A program made the translations under genes and the position numbers. DNA of 64,000 nucleotides from Haloarcula pellucida (GTDB taxonomy: Archaea > Halobacteriota > Halobacteria > Halobacteriales > Haloarculaceae). Location of the stretch: NCBI RefSeq assembly GCF_014647235.1, contig NZ_BMOU01000001.1, positions 538,262 to 602,261 on the forward strand, given 5' to 3'. The notes under the pieces were generated by a model. It saw nothing but the letters and a program-made list of their open reading frames with translations, was not told the origin of the DNA and made no database searches. Below, in pieces: positions 54,946-63,679 of this stretch. The first letter of the stretch is position 1. Every line of letters begins with the position of its first letter.

Positions 54946-55254
54946 TTACTCCGACGCCTGTTCGCGGGCCGCCCGCACGTGTTCGCGTGCTTCGTCGGGC
55001 GTCATCCCGCGGACACCACAATCACAGGAGAGCAGTTCCGGGTCGGCGAGGTCGTCGACCTGCTCTCGCTGGTCGCGTTCGAGCGTCTCGGTCTCCGGGT
55101 CGTACTCGAACGTGACGCGGTAACTAACCTGTGTCACGCCCTCGATGCGGTGATCCTCGCTCGGGTCGGGGTTGGCGATGGCGTCCTCGTGTTCGGCCTG
55201 CATCGCGTCTTTCCACTGTTCGAGGTTCGCCTCCGGGTCGCCGTCGTCGGTCAT
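54946..55254 (-). CDS. Small acidic haloarchaeal protein with CDCG motif
   Basis: This 102-residue protein begins MTDDGDPEANLEQWKDAMQA. It has a CDCG motif near residue 78 and a helical C-terminus (GMTPDEAREHVRAAREQ). It is not recognised as a named family. The start at 55254 removes an unlikely nine-residue extension. Cysteine spacing suggests metal binding. Confidence 0.68.
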   Translation of the reverse strand: MTDDGDPEANLEQWKDAMQAEHEDAIANPDPSEDHRIEGVTQVSYRVTFEYDPETETLERDQREQVDDLADPELLSCDCGVRGMTPDEAREHVRAAREQASE

Positions 55255-55363
55255 ACCACGGACGTGGCGACAGACGGGCAAAAAGGTGGGTCAGTCGCCT
55301 CGACGACACGGTGTTCTGGACGGTTCCGTGCCGTCCGGTCGACCGCGTCCGGCGGCGTTTGCG

Positions 55364-56917
55364 TTACTTCTTGGCCGTCACCGGTTTGGGAACCTCGCCG
55401 TCGAGGATGGCGACGACGTCGCGGTAGTCGACGACGCCGTTGTCGTCGACGTCGAGCGCCTCGGTCACGTCGTCAGCGACGGGGCCGACGTACTGGAGCG
55501 CCATGTAGGCGTCGCGGGTGCCGCGGGGACCCTTCTTGGCGACGGTCCGTTCCCAGTTTTCACATTCCGTCTCGGAGACCTCGTCGAGCCGTCCGAACAG
55601 CAGTAGGGCGGTGAGCGTCGCCGAGAGGTCGACGTGGTGGACCCAGCCGTCGTACGGATCGACGTTCGGCCCGGCGGCCATGACGGGCTGGGCCGGTCCG
55701 GTGTGAGCGTTCGAGGCCCACGCGACGCCGAGGTGGTCGGAGATGACCGCCCCGAGTTCGTTCAAGAGGCCGTAGGGATTGTCCGAATTGATCCCGTCTT
55801 CGATCTGCTCGACGTCCTCGTCAGTGAGGTCGACGTCGACGTGGCCTTCGACCGCCTCGCGCACGTCCGCGCCGTCCTCGATCGCGGCGGCGATCGCCCC
55901 GTTGCTCGCCTCGGCGTTCGCGATCGCGTCGGTCTCGATCGGCGACCCGTAGCCGTCGCCGGTCGCCATCCCGCCGGTCTCGTGGTCGGAGGTGACGACC
56001 ACGAGCGTGTCGTCGCGGTCCTCGACGTAGTCGAGCGCCCAGTTCACGACCTCGTCGAACTCCTTCGTCTCGGCGACAGTCGTTTGCGTGTCGTTGCCGT
56101 GTTCGGCGTGGTCGATGCGACCCCCCTCGACCATCAGGAAGAACCCGTCGTCGTCCTGTTCCAGGTGGTCTACTGCCGTTGCGGTCATCTCGGGCAGGGC
56201 CGGAATGGCGTCGTCGCGGTCGAGCGTGTAGGTGACGTGACTGTCGTCGAACAGGCCAAGGAGCTTCTCGCTGCTCGCGGATCCGAGGTCCCCCGCGTCC
56301 GTGAGGAGTTCGTAACCCTCGTTTTCGGCACGACCGAGCGTTTCCTCGTCGAACTCGTGGCGACCGCCGCCGAACAGGACGTCGACGCCGCTGTCGACGA
56401 GTTGCGCCGCGATCGCCGCTTCCTGACCACGGTCGTAGATGTGCGAGGCGTACGCCGCGGGCGTCGCGTGCGTGATTCTGGTCGTCGACACCAGCCCGGT
56501 CGCCTTCCCAAGCCATTGGGCGACTTCGAGCTGGGTCGCCAGCGGCGTAACGTCGTCCTCGTCGCCGTCGCCGTAGACGGAGACTTGACGGTTGTACGCT
56601 TTCAGCCCGGTTGCGAGCGCCGTCCCTGCTGCCGCCGAATCCGTCACCTCGCCGCTCCGTGAATTCGTCCGAGTGTAGCCGACTCCGGTCATCGACTGCA
56701 TCGCGAGGTCGTCGTGGACCACCGACGTTACCTCGATCGGGTCAAAGCCCATGCCGTCGCCGATCAGCACGATGACGTTCTCGATCCCTCCGTCGACGTT
56801 CGGGTTACGTCCGTTCCTCTTCGATTCTCCCTTGCCGTTCGCCTGTGCACTCGCAGCACCAGTCGCGCCGAGCAATCCCGTTGCGCCGAGTGCCGTGATG
56901 AATTGTCGTCGTTGCAT
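55364..56917 (-). CDS. phoA: Exported alkaline phosphatase with EF-hand-like C-terminus
   Basis: This 517-residue enzyme hydrolyses phosphate monoesters outside the cell. A Tat signal, QRRQFITALGATG, leads the chain. The metal-binding and nucleophile region is VLIGDGMGFDP and VTDSAAAGTALATGLKAYN (catalytic Ser). FLMVEGGRIDHAEHGND and VVTSDHETGG hold the other zinc/magnesium ligands. At the C-terminus DVDDNGVVDYRDVVAILDG is a dockerin-like calcium loop, perhaps stabilising the folded enzyme in high salt or binding another module. The upstream region is very AT-rich. Confidence 0.93.
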   Translation of the reverse strand: MQRRQFITALGATGLLGATGAASAQANGKGESKRNGRNPNVDGGIENVIVLIGDGMGFDPIEVTSVVHDDLAMQSMTGVGYTRTNSRSGEVTDSAAAGTALATGLKAYNRQVSVYGDGDEDDVTPLATQLEVAQWLGKATGLVSTTRITHATPAAYASHIYDRGQEAAIAAQLVDSGVDVLFGGGRHEFDEETLGRAENEGYELLTDAGDLGSASSEKLLGLFDDSHVTYTLDRDDAIPALPEMTATAVDHLEQDDDGFFLMVEGGRIDHAEHGNDTQTTVAETKEFDEVVNWALDYVEDRDDTLVVVTSDHETGGMATGDGYGSPIETDAIANAEASNGAIAAAIEDGADVREAVEGHVDVDLTDEDVEQIEDGINSDNPYGLLNELGAVISDHLGVAWASNAHTGPAQPVMAAGPNVDPYDGWVHHVDLSATLTALLLFGRLDEVSETECENWERTVAKKGPRGTRDAYMALQYVGPVADDVTEALDVDDNGVVDYRDVVAILDGEVPKPVTAKK

Positions 56918-57482
56918 GCCGTATTCGTCGGCACATTATTCAGCGACAAAATAATATATAATTTTTATATATTGGGAGCAATAAACGTAAGCGGATACAT
57001 GTACGACACCGGCCGGCACCAGCGGAGTATGGTGAACACGTTCAGCTGAAGCTATCGACAGTAGACGAGACGTATACCTGCCGTACAGGCGTTGAACGTA
57101 CCGACGACGCGTCCATGCACGAGCGCAGGTGTTTCTCGCGCTGTGTCTCCGTCTCGTGGTTGCAATCACCAGCTATGAGCGTGGAGACGTTTCCGGAAGT
57201 ACTGTGATCTCGGTGTGAGAATACTTCTATGACACCCTCATGGTAGCTATCGGCCAACCAGCGACGGTTGGTCGTGCAAGATACGCGCTGTATATTCAGC
57301 ACGGGCATCCGAACCTAACAGGCATATGCGCACTCCCGTCGGACATCATCCCCGGTTTGTCATCACTGACTGTTTCCCCCGAAGATACGGCTGGAAAGGT
57401 GCTCACTGTTGATAACCTGTCTCGACAATAGGCCGCAACCAAAGCTACGCATATTATTTGCAATGCATTCGATAGTATACCA
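56918..57482. other. AT-rich intergenic region between phoA and the Fic cassette
   Basis: The first 60 bases include an AT-rich promoter (aaaataatatataatttt near 56944-56961) for phoA. The remainder has lower GC than the flanks. It holds short ORFs of doubtful composition and a hairpin, ccaacc-agcgac-ggttgg, at 57254-57271. I see no gene I can support. It may be remains of older accessory DNA. Confidence 0.4.
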
Positions 57483-57503
57483 AAATGTACGCCCGGAACA
57501 CTA
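57483..57503. repeat. Left copy of 21-bp direct repeat flanking the Fic cassette
   Basis: Contains aatgtacgcccggaacacta preceded by an extra a; an identical 21-bp copy lies at 59172-59192. The two bracket about 1.67 kb. Confidence 0.85.
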
Positions 57504-57718
57504 CCGGCCGAGTTTCTACTAGTAGGCTCGACGGAAGTGAAACACGAGACAGCAGCGTATGGCAAACCGATGGGCGTGAGAACGCTACTCGTTTCTTAGG
57601 GCGTCTACATCTCTCAGTGTTCATCCCGATCAGCTCTGGCGACCCGCAACACGAGTCTGACAGACTCGGTTATTAGGTAGATCTGCCTACTGAGTAACGA
57701 TGTGCGAACTTCGATGCC
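57504..57718. other. Non-coding left arm of the Fic cassette
   Basis: About 215 bases between the left repeat and the fic stop codon; no supported gene. The short frame beginning in the repeat (MYARNT...) appears non-coding. Confidence 0.35.
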
Positions 57719-58951
57719 CTATTGAGTGACTTCCTCGAACCGATTCTCTTCTTCCTCTATTACTGCCTCCGGCGAGGGGATCTCATCTGCGTCTTTATTC
57801 AATGCGTCTAGGACATCGTCTGCTTGGAATTCTCGGTACCGTTCTTTCTGAGTCCGTTCCCGAAGAACCCCGTCATCCTCTAGTATGGATACCGCCTGAT
57901 TCGCCGCCGGATACGACATATCGATCATCTCCGAAGCACGATTAACTGTGAATACAGGCTCGGTGAAGACCTCTTCAAGGAGACCCCTGACAGACGGGCG
58001 AGCGTCGGCATACTTCTCCTGATACTGCTTGTGGAGGTGAAGCAGAAGTTTCGCCCGGCTGAACGCCTCGTTTGCCTGCTCTTTAATCCCCGTGAGGAAG
58101 AACAGTAGCCATTCGTTCCACTCCCCTTCTTCACTAACCGCCAGAAGCCGATTCGTATATTCGTCCCGATTCCGTCGAATATAGGAACTGAGATAGAACA
58201 GCGGATGGAGCAAGATATCCGACGCCATCAGCAACAGCACGATAAGCAGACGACCGACGCGGCCGTTCCCGTCGACGAACGGATGGATCGTTTCGATCTG
58301 ATAATGCAGAATCCCGATATCGATCAGGTCGGGATATGCTCCCTCGGACTGCATATATTCCTCAACGTTCTCCATTCTCGACGCCGCGATTTCGGCTTTT
58401 GGCGGAGCGAAACGGACTCGTGTTCCGATACCGGTCGATTCATCAATCCACGCGTAGCTTGGTCGGAACTCTCCCGGGAGCGGATCTTCTTCGTCGGTCC
58501 GTCCCTTCTCCATCAGTTCTCTGTGCAAGTCTTTCAACAGCTCGTTCGAAAGGTTCTCTCGGGATCGTCCTGTTTCCGACAGCTGTTTCGCCGCCTCGCT
58601 CAGAGTAGATGCATAATTCCGCGCCTCGCGGACGTCCTTCGAATCCGATCCCTCCTTGTACATATCTGAAACCGTGACACGGGTTCCCTCAACCTGTGAA
58701 GACTGTTCGGCCTCCTTGTACACGAAAAGGCCGAAGACAGTTTCGGGGTTCTCAATCTCGCTCCAGAATCCATCAAGCCGACCGAGTGAGTGCATCGCAC
58801 GGCCATAAGCCTGAATTACATCGTCCGATAGCTCAATATCCGGCGGCAGTTCGTTCGGCTTGTAAAACTTGGAGAACGGAACGCTGGAGCTCGAATCGAC
58901 CGGCCGGTATACTCCTGGAGCAGGCGTATCCACGAGGTACCCATCTTTCAT
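57719..58951 (-). CDS. fic: Class II Fic protein with C-terminal winged helix
   Basis: This 410-residue protein has a Fic/DOC N-terminal domain, the autoinhibitory motif SSQVEG (residues 84-89, (S/T)xxxE(G/N)) that marks class II Fic proteins, the catalytic loop HPFVDGNGRVGR at 223-234 (H223, D227, N229, R231, R234 all intact) and a C-terminal winged-helix segment at about 335-385. It would transfer AMP, or another nucleotide, to a target hydroxyl. Base composition is lower in GC and codon use unlike its neighbours, which suggests transfer. It is alone inside direct repeats, and its promoter lies in a repeat array. Toxin, defence or stress roles are possible; none is proven. Confidence 0.9.
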   Translation of the reverse strand: MKDGYLVDTPAPGVYRPVDSSSSVPFSKFYKPNELPPDIELSDDVIQAYGRAMHSLGRLDGFWSEIENPETVFGLFVYKEAEQSSQVEGTRVTVSDMYKEGSDSKDVREARNYASTLSEAAKQLSETGRSRENLSNELLKDLHRELMEKGRTDEEDPLPGEFRPSYAWIDESTGIGTRVRFAPPKAEIAASRMENVEEYMQSEGAYPDLIDIGILHYQIETIHPFVDGNGRVGRLLIVLLLMASDILLHPLFYLSSYIRRNRDEYTNRLLAVSEEGEWNEWLLFFLTGIKEQANEAFSRAKLLLHLHKQYQEKYADARPSVRGLLEEVFTEPVFTVNRASEMIDMSYPAANQAVSILEDDGVLRERTQKERYREFQADDVLDALNKDADEIPSPEAVIEEEENRFEEVTQ

Positions 58952-58970
58952 TAGCTATCTCTCCTCTCGT

Positions 58971-59155
58971 CCTAAGTAAAAGGTTATGGCAAATAGTTTC
59001 CCTAGCTGTTCTAGATCGTGCCTGGGTAAATTGTCTATGGGAGTCGTTTTTCTAGACCGTCCAAATCACACCCGAGTAAACTTTTCCTGCCGAGCGTTTT
59101 CTAAACGCTCTATACGATATCTGAGTAAACGGTTCCCCGAAGCAATTTACTCGGG
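58971..59155. promoter_or_regulatory. Roughly 50-bp-period repeat array upstream of fic (candidate operators)
   Basis: The motif ycygrgtaaa occurs at 58971 (cctaagtaaa), 59021 (cctgggtaaa), 59071 (cccgagtaaa) and 59120 (tctgagtaaa), steps of 50, 50 and 49. A reversed copy (tttactcggg) lies at 59146-59155. Each unit also keeps a downstream tt(t)-ctag-like segment. Unit 1 overlaps the predicted fic promoter (start at 58951, TATA about 30 bases upstream). The spacing suggests several sites bound on one face of DNA, perhaps by the Fic winged helix. Confidence 0.7.
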
Positions 59156-59171
59156 ATACTATCTGTCCTCG

Positions 59172-59192
59172 AAATGTACGCCCGGAACACTA
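59172..59192. repeat. Right copy of 21-bp direct repeat flanking the Fic cassette
   Basis: Identical to 57483-57503. It lies just beyond the operator-like array, so the repeats enclose both gene and regulatory sites. Confidence 0.85.
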
Positions 59193-59472
59193 ACGACCGG
59201 CGTCATCCTGGGCGGCGCGCCAGGTCAGCCGGCAAACCCTCGTGCCGGGCGGGCGACAGAACTGTCGCCTGGTGCCGAAACGGCGTTGACCGGTTCGGCG
59301 GGCGGGATACGACCGCGAGTCGGGCGGGGTGCGTTCGCCAAACGGGCGGCGTCAGCCGCCGGTATGTACCGTGCCCGGGTTCTCCGGTTCGTCATCGTCC
59401 CGGTGACGGGCCTCGGCCGGGGATTAAAGGCACGCAGTCGATCTAGGAGACACCCGTACCTAAGGGTGGCGT
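59193..59472. other. Gap between the Fic cassette and the reductase gene
   Basis: About 280 bases of higher GC than the cassette; no supported gene or RNA. Overlapping frames here lack protein-like composition. Confidence 0.35.
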
Positions 59473-60831
59473 TCAGAGTGCGTACTCGTCTTCGCGCAAC
59501 TGGACGTACTTCCCGTTGCGGTAGCCGAACTTCCCCCACTTGTACTTGGCGACGAGTTCGATGCCGTGGAGGCCGCCCTTGAGAGCGGCGTCTGCCTTGA
59601 TGCCGCGAGCGTCCATCAGGTCTCCCGCTGTGGTGAACGCACGGTCCCAGTCGCGTGGCCGCCAGTCGCGAACCATGTCCGCGAACGTGGCGTTCCGCAG
59701 GACTTCGTCGCCGATGGCGGCGTGCCACTCGTCGTTGTAGCGTTCGAGGCCGCCCTCGGCGGCGAGTCGACCGGCTATCTTCCCGGTTCGGACCGCGACG
59801 TGGTCGCCGCCCTCGTGGAACGCCGATGTAGCGCCCATCGCGCCGCCGGTGACGGCGATGCCGGCGCGGGCGGGCGACTCGATGGGGCGGGTCGAGGAGA
59901 TGGGATAGGTCTCTGTGCCCTTCGACTTCCCGCGGTCTTCGACCAGCGGGAAGTCCGCGACGTCGTACTCGGGGAACTGCCGTTCGAGCAGTCGCCGGAC
60001 GTACTCGTTGCCCCGGGGGATGCCCTCGTCGTCGTCGCGCAGGAGGTCCCACTCGCGCGTGTCGTAGTCGTCGATGTCCAGTCCGATGGGCATCGTCAGG
60101 CCGATGCGGGCCACTGGCTCGTCGTTCGGGAAGATCCACGGGTACGCCGTGTGACCCGGCATGATGCCCCACCAGAACTCGATGAAGTCCGGGTCGAACA
60201 GTTCCTCGGGCATCCGGCGGTGTTCCTGATAGGCGATGTGGTTGACCGTGTTGGAGGGCATGATCTCGCTCATCGTCCGACCCTCGGGGAGGAACTGGTC
60301 TAGGGCCCCGCCCGTGACGGTTCGCTGGGGGCCGTCGGCCAGCACGAGGTGGTCCGTCTCGATGTCCTCGCCGTTGGCGAGGTGGACCGTGTGGCGCGGA
60401 CTCGACGCGAGGTCCGTCTCGACGCCGGTGACGCTGACGCCGACGCGATAGTCGGCACCGGCGTCGGTCGCTCGCTGGCGAAGCCAATCGTCGAACTTCG
60501 CGCGGTGCATCGTAAAGCCGAATCCGTCGTAACTCGCGTCGATACCGGTCTCGGTCAGCGCCAGTTCGGAGTCGGGGCCGTAGAACTTCGCCCCGTCGAG
60601 TTCGCTGAGCACGACGTCCTCGGGGAACTCCTCGAACGGGATGTCCATGATGTCGAGCCAGTAGTCGAGCAGACCGGCAGCGTCCGTCGAATCCGGTCCC
60701 GGGCCGTCGCGGTCGGCCCGGGGAACCCCCTTCTCTAAGACGACGGCATCCGCACCTCGGGCGGCGGCGGCCTCGGCGGCGGACGACCCGGCCGGGCCAC
60801 CCCCGACGATCGCCACGTCTACGTATTCCAT
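59473..60831 (-). CDS. Geranylgeranyl reductase-family FAD oxidoreductase
   Basis: This 452-residue flavoprotein begins MEYVDVAIVGGGPAGSSAAE with the GxGxxG dinucleotide fold. It continues with HRAKFDDWLRQRA, LVLADGPQRTVTGG and AVTGGAMGATSAFHEGGDHV. It belongs to the geranylgeranyl reductase group, which saturates isoprenoid chains of archaeal lipids or quinones. The exact substrate is not determined by sequence. It shares no operon with its neighbours. Confidence 0.86.
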   Translation of the reverse strand: MEYVDVAIVGGGPAGSSAAEAAAARGADAVVLEKGVPRADRDGPGPDSTDAAGLLDYWLDIMDIPFEEFPEDVVLSELDGAKFYGPDSELALTETGIDASYDGFGFTMHRAKFDDWLRQRATDAGADYRVGVSVTGVETDLASSPRHTVHLANGEDIETDHLVLADGPQRTVTGGALDQFLPEGRTMSEIMPSNTVNHIAYQEHRRMPEELFDPDFIEFWWGIMPGHTAYPWIFPNDEPVARIGLTMPIGLDIDDYDTREWDLLRDDDEGIPRGNEYVRRLLERQFPEYDVADFPLVEDRGKSKGTETYPISSTRPIESPARAGIAVTGGAMGATSAFHEGGDHVAVRTGKIAGRLAAEGGLERYNDEWHAAIGDEVLRNATFADMVRDWRPRDWDRAFTTAGDLMDARGIKADAALKGGLHGIELVAKYKWGKFGYRNGKYVQLREDEYAL

Positions 60832-60879
60832 ACGCGCTACCGTGCCACCCCGACGGCTAAAACCTATTGTCTCGTCGCG

Positions 60880-61476
60880 CTACGGCGACTCCGTGGCCCA
60901 CGATAGGCCCGGCAGCGTCGACGCGTCCGGGTTGTCGGTGTCCGGCGTGCTGACCGCCGCGTCGAGCGCTTCCTCGACGGCCGCTCGTTCGCGTTCGAGT
61001 CGGCGGACGACACACCGGTACGCGTCGCTCTCGCTCAGTTCGGCCGGGTGGACGTGGGTTTCGAGACACTCCTTTCGTGAGGCGAGCGCCAGAAACTGCT
61101 GGAGACGTGCCTGACACGTCGAAAGTGTCGCGGCGCGTTCGGCGACTGCGAGGACGGACTCCCGCTGTACCGGCTTCGTCAGGTAGTCGTCGACGGGGAT
61201 GTCGAGCAGGTCGACCCCCGGTTCGACGCCGCTTATCATCACCACGAACGGGTCGTTGTCGCCGGCGTCGATAGCCGCTGCGACCGCCTCGCCGTCCTTT
61301 CGGGGCATCTCCCTGTCGAGAACCACCAAGTCGACGTCGTCGTCCATCTGTTCGAGGGCCGCGGTACCGTCCGCAGCCGTCCGTATCTCGTAGTCCGCCT
61401 CCAACCAGGCAGTATAGAGTGCCCGACAGCCGGCGTCGTCGTCGGCGAGCAACACTGTCTCGGGCGTCTCCGACAT
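60880..61476 (-). CDS. HalX-type response regulator
   Basis: This 198-residue protein has a complete receiver: TVLLADDDAGCRALYTAWLE, VDLVVLDREMPRKDGEAVA (phospho-Asp) and VDDYLTKPVQRESVLAV (Lys). It then has the HalX domain (CQARLQQFLALASRKECLE). No DNA-binding domain is present, so it probably signals through protein contacts. The start at MSETPETVL replaces a poor upstream extension. Confidence 0.9.
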   Translation of the reverse strand: MSETPETVLLADDDAGCRALYTAWLEADYEIRTAADGTAALEQMDDDVDLVVLDREMPRKDGEAVAAAIDAGDNDPFVVMISGVEPGVDLLDIPVDDYLTKPVQRESVLAVAERAATLSTCQARLQQFLALASRKECLETHVHPAELSESDAYRCVVRRLERERAAVEEALDAAVSTPDTDNPDASTLPGLSWATESP

Positions 61477-61632
61477 GCTATCCGAAGCAACTACCACTCG
61501 TGATATATATCTCGCCCACCGTTTCGACCGTTCAAGACCGTTCAAACCGCATATCAGCCGCGATAATCAGTCCCGGCAGCGAAACTCGGTGGCTGCCGTG
61601 CCGTTTTTGATACGCGGTGTCACAGTGTCCGT

Positions 61633-62586
61633 ATGGCAGACATCGTCGTCCGCCGAGACAACATCCACGGCATGGCCGTCGACCGATACGCGACGGCACT
61701 GCGCGACCGACTTCCAAACCACGACGTCGAGGTGGCACGCACGCCGGCCGCCGAACGTGACCTCGTCGCCGACGCGACGGTGCTCACCGGCAGTTCCGTC
61801 TCCGAGGACCTGCTCGACGCGGCGGACTCGCTCCGCCTGTTTGCGAGTACCTACGCCGGCTACGACCACCTCCCGCTCGACGAACTGGCCGCACACGACG
61901 TGGCGCTGACGACGGCCTCCGGCGTCCACGCCCCTAACGTCGCCGAACACGTCGTCGGCGCGTGGCTCTCGTTCGCCCGCGGCTTTTTCACGGCGCGGCG
62001 ACGACAGGCCGACCACGTCTGGCAGTCGTTCAAATCGAACGATTTCGCCGGCAGCCGCGTCTGCGTCCTCGGCATGGGGGCCATCGGCTCCGCCATCGTC
62101 GACAGACTCGACGGCTTCGACGTCGAGACGGTCGCCGTGCGCCACTCGCCCGAGAAAGACACCCCGACAGACGAGGTGTACGGCTACGACGACGTCCACG
62201 AGGCCGTCGAGGACGCTCGCTACGTGGCGCTCGCCTGCCCGCTGACAGCGGAGACGCGAGGGCTGGTCGACGACGACCTCCTGACGACGATGCACCCCGA
62301 GACGGTTCTCGTCAACGTCGCCCGCGGCCCGGTGGTCGACACCGACGCCCTCGTCGACGCCCTCCAGCGCAACCACGTCGGCGCGGCGGCACTGGACGTC
62401 ACCGACCCGGAACCGCTCCCGAGCGACCATCGCCTGTGGGACTTCGAGAACGTGCTCGTCACGCCGCACAACGCCGGCCACACGCCGAGCTACTTCGACA
62501 GGCTCGCGGACATCGTCGCCGAGAACGTCCGCCGCGCCGAGGAGACCGGCGCGTGGGACGGGCTACAGAATCAGATTTCGCTTTAG
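61633..62586 (+). CDS. D-2-hydroxyacid dehydrogenase
   Basis: This 317-residue NAD(P)-dependent enzyme shows VCVLGMGAIGSAIVDRL (dinucleotide fold), VLVNVARGPVVDTDALVDAL (catalytic Arg), DVTDPEPLPSDHRLW (Glu) and VTPHNAGHTP (His). It interconverts 2-keto acids and D-2-hydroxyacids. Haloferax has a related D2-HDH with broad specificity. It overlaps the asd 3' end by four bases on the opposite strand. Confidence 0.93.
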   Translation: MADIVVRRDNIHGMAVDRYATALRDRLPNHDVEVARTPAAERDLVADATVLTGSSVSEDLLDAADSLRLFASTYAGYDHLPLDELAAHDVALTTASGVHAPNVAEHVVGAWLSFARGFFTARRRQADHVWQSFKSNDFAGSRVCVLGMGAIGSAIVDRLDGFDVETVAVRHSPEKDTPTDEVYGYDDVHEAVEDARYVALACPLTAETRGLVDDDLLTTMHPETVLVNVARGPVVDTDALVDALQRNHVGAAALDVTDPEPLPSDHRLWDFENVLVTPHNAGHTPSYFDRLADIVAENVRRAEETGAWDGLQNQISL

Positions 62587-63620
62587 ATGTACCCGCGCTG
62601 GGCGAGCAGTTCGCCGTTCAGCACGCTCGCACCGGCCGCGCCGCGCATCGTGTTGTGTGCGAGGCAGTTGAACTGGACGCCGTCGGTGGTCTCGCGGAAC
62701 CCGCCGACTGCGACGCCCATCCCGTCCTCGACGTTCCGGTCGAGTCGGGGCTGGGGCCGGTCCGGTTCCTCGAACACCGTGATGAGGCGTTCGGGCGAGG
62801 ACGGGAGGTCGATTCCGGTGACCGACGCCATCGCGTCTTCGGCTTCCTCGACGGTGACGTCGTCGGCCGTGTCGGTCCAGACGTTCTCTAAGTGGCCGTC
62901 GAGCGTCGCGATGCGGTTACAGGAGGCGGCGACGTCCATGTCGTTGAGTTCGACTTCGGCGCCGTCGAAAGAGCCCAGCAGCTTCCGGGACTCGGTCTCC
63001 ATCTTCTGCTCTTCGCCGCCGATGTGCGGGATGGCGTTGTCGATAATCTCCATCGAAGAGACGCCGGAGTAGCCCGCCCCGGAGACGGCCTGCAGCGTCG
63101 AGACGCGCACGTCGGTCAGGTCGAAGGCACGGTCGAGAGCGGCCAGCGGCGGGACCATCGTGATGGTCGAGCAGTTGGGGTTCTTCAGCAGTGCGCCGTC
63201 CCAGCCGCGTTCGTCTCGCTGGACCTCGATGAGGTCGACGTGGTCGGCGTTGACCTCCGGAATCGTCAGCGGGACGTCCTCGTCCATCCGCCCGTTCGAG
63301 GAGTTCGAGGAGACGACGTAGCCCGCCTCACAGAACTCGGGTTCGACCTCCGCGCCGATGCTAGAGGGCAGCGAGGAGAAGATGAGGTCGACGTCGTCCG
63401 GGACGGCGTCGGGCGTCGTCGCGCCGACGGTGATGTCGGCGACGTCGTCCGGGATGGGCGCCTCGACGCGCCACTTCGCGGCGTCGCGGTAGCTCTTTCC
63501 GGCGCTCGATTCGCTGGCTGTCAGTGCGGCGATCTCGAAGTCCGGGTGCGGGTCGAGTAACTGGATGAGTCGCTGTCCGACCGCGCCGGTTGCTCCGAGG
63601 ACGCCTACGCGTACAGTCAT
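62583..63620 (-). CDS. asd: Aspartate-semialdehyde dehydrogenase
   Basis: This 345-residue enzyme makes aspartate semialdehyde for lysine, threonine and methionine. The N-terminus VRVGVLGATGAVGQRLIQLL binds NADP; the catalytic cysteine is in LLKNPNCSTITMVPPL near residue 150; QAVSGAGYSGVSS follows. This is the archaeal class. It is convergent with the hydroxyacid dehydrogenase. Confidence 0.96.
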   Translation of the reverse strand: MTVRVGVLGATGAVGQRLIQLLDPHPDFEIAALTASESSAGKSYRDAAKWRVEAPIPDDVADITVGATTPDAVPDDVDLIFSSLPSSIGAEVEPEFCEAGYVVSSNSSNGRMDEDVPLTIPEVNADHVDLIEVQRDERGWDGALLKNPNCSTITMVPPLAALDRAFDLTDVRVSTLQAVSGAGYSGVSSMEIIDNAIPHIGGEEQKMETESRKLLGSFDGAEVELNDMDVAASCNRIATLDGHLENVWTDTADDVTVEEAEDAMASVTGIDLPSSPERLITVFEEPDRPQPRLDRNVEDGMGVAVGGFRETTDGVQFNCLAHNTMRGAAGASVLNGELLAQRGYI

Positions 63621-63679
63621 CGGTTGACACAGGGCCGTGGGTGTTCAAAACAGTTTGGATACGCCCCGCTGTCCCCCGG

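Noticed and set aside
58971-59155. CRISPR-like spacing of about 50 bp upstream of fic
   Set aside because: Only a ten-base core is shared, units are diverged throughout, there are no unique spacers between constant 30-bp repeats, and no cas genes are nearby.
59174-59446. ORF starting in the right 21-bp repeat (MYARNT...)
   Set aside because: Arg/Gly-rich shadow-like composition and no shared protein beyond the repeat with the left copy's frame.
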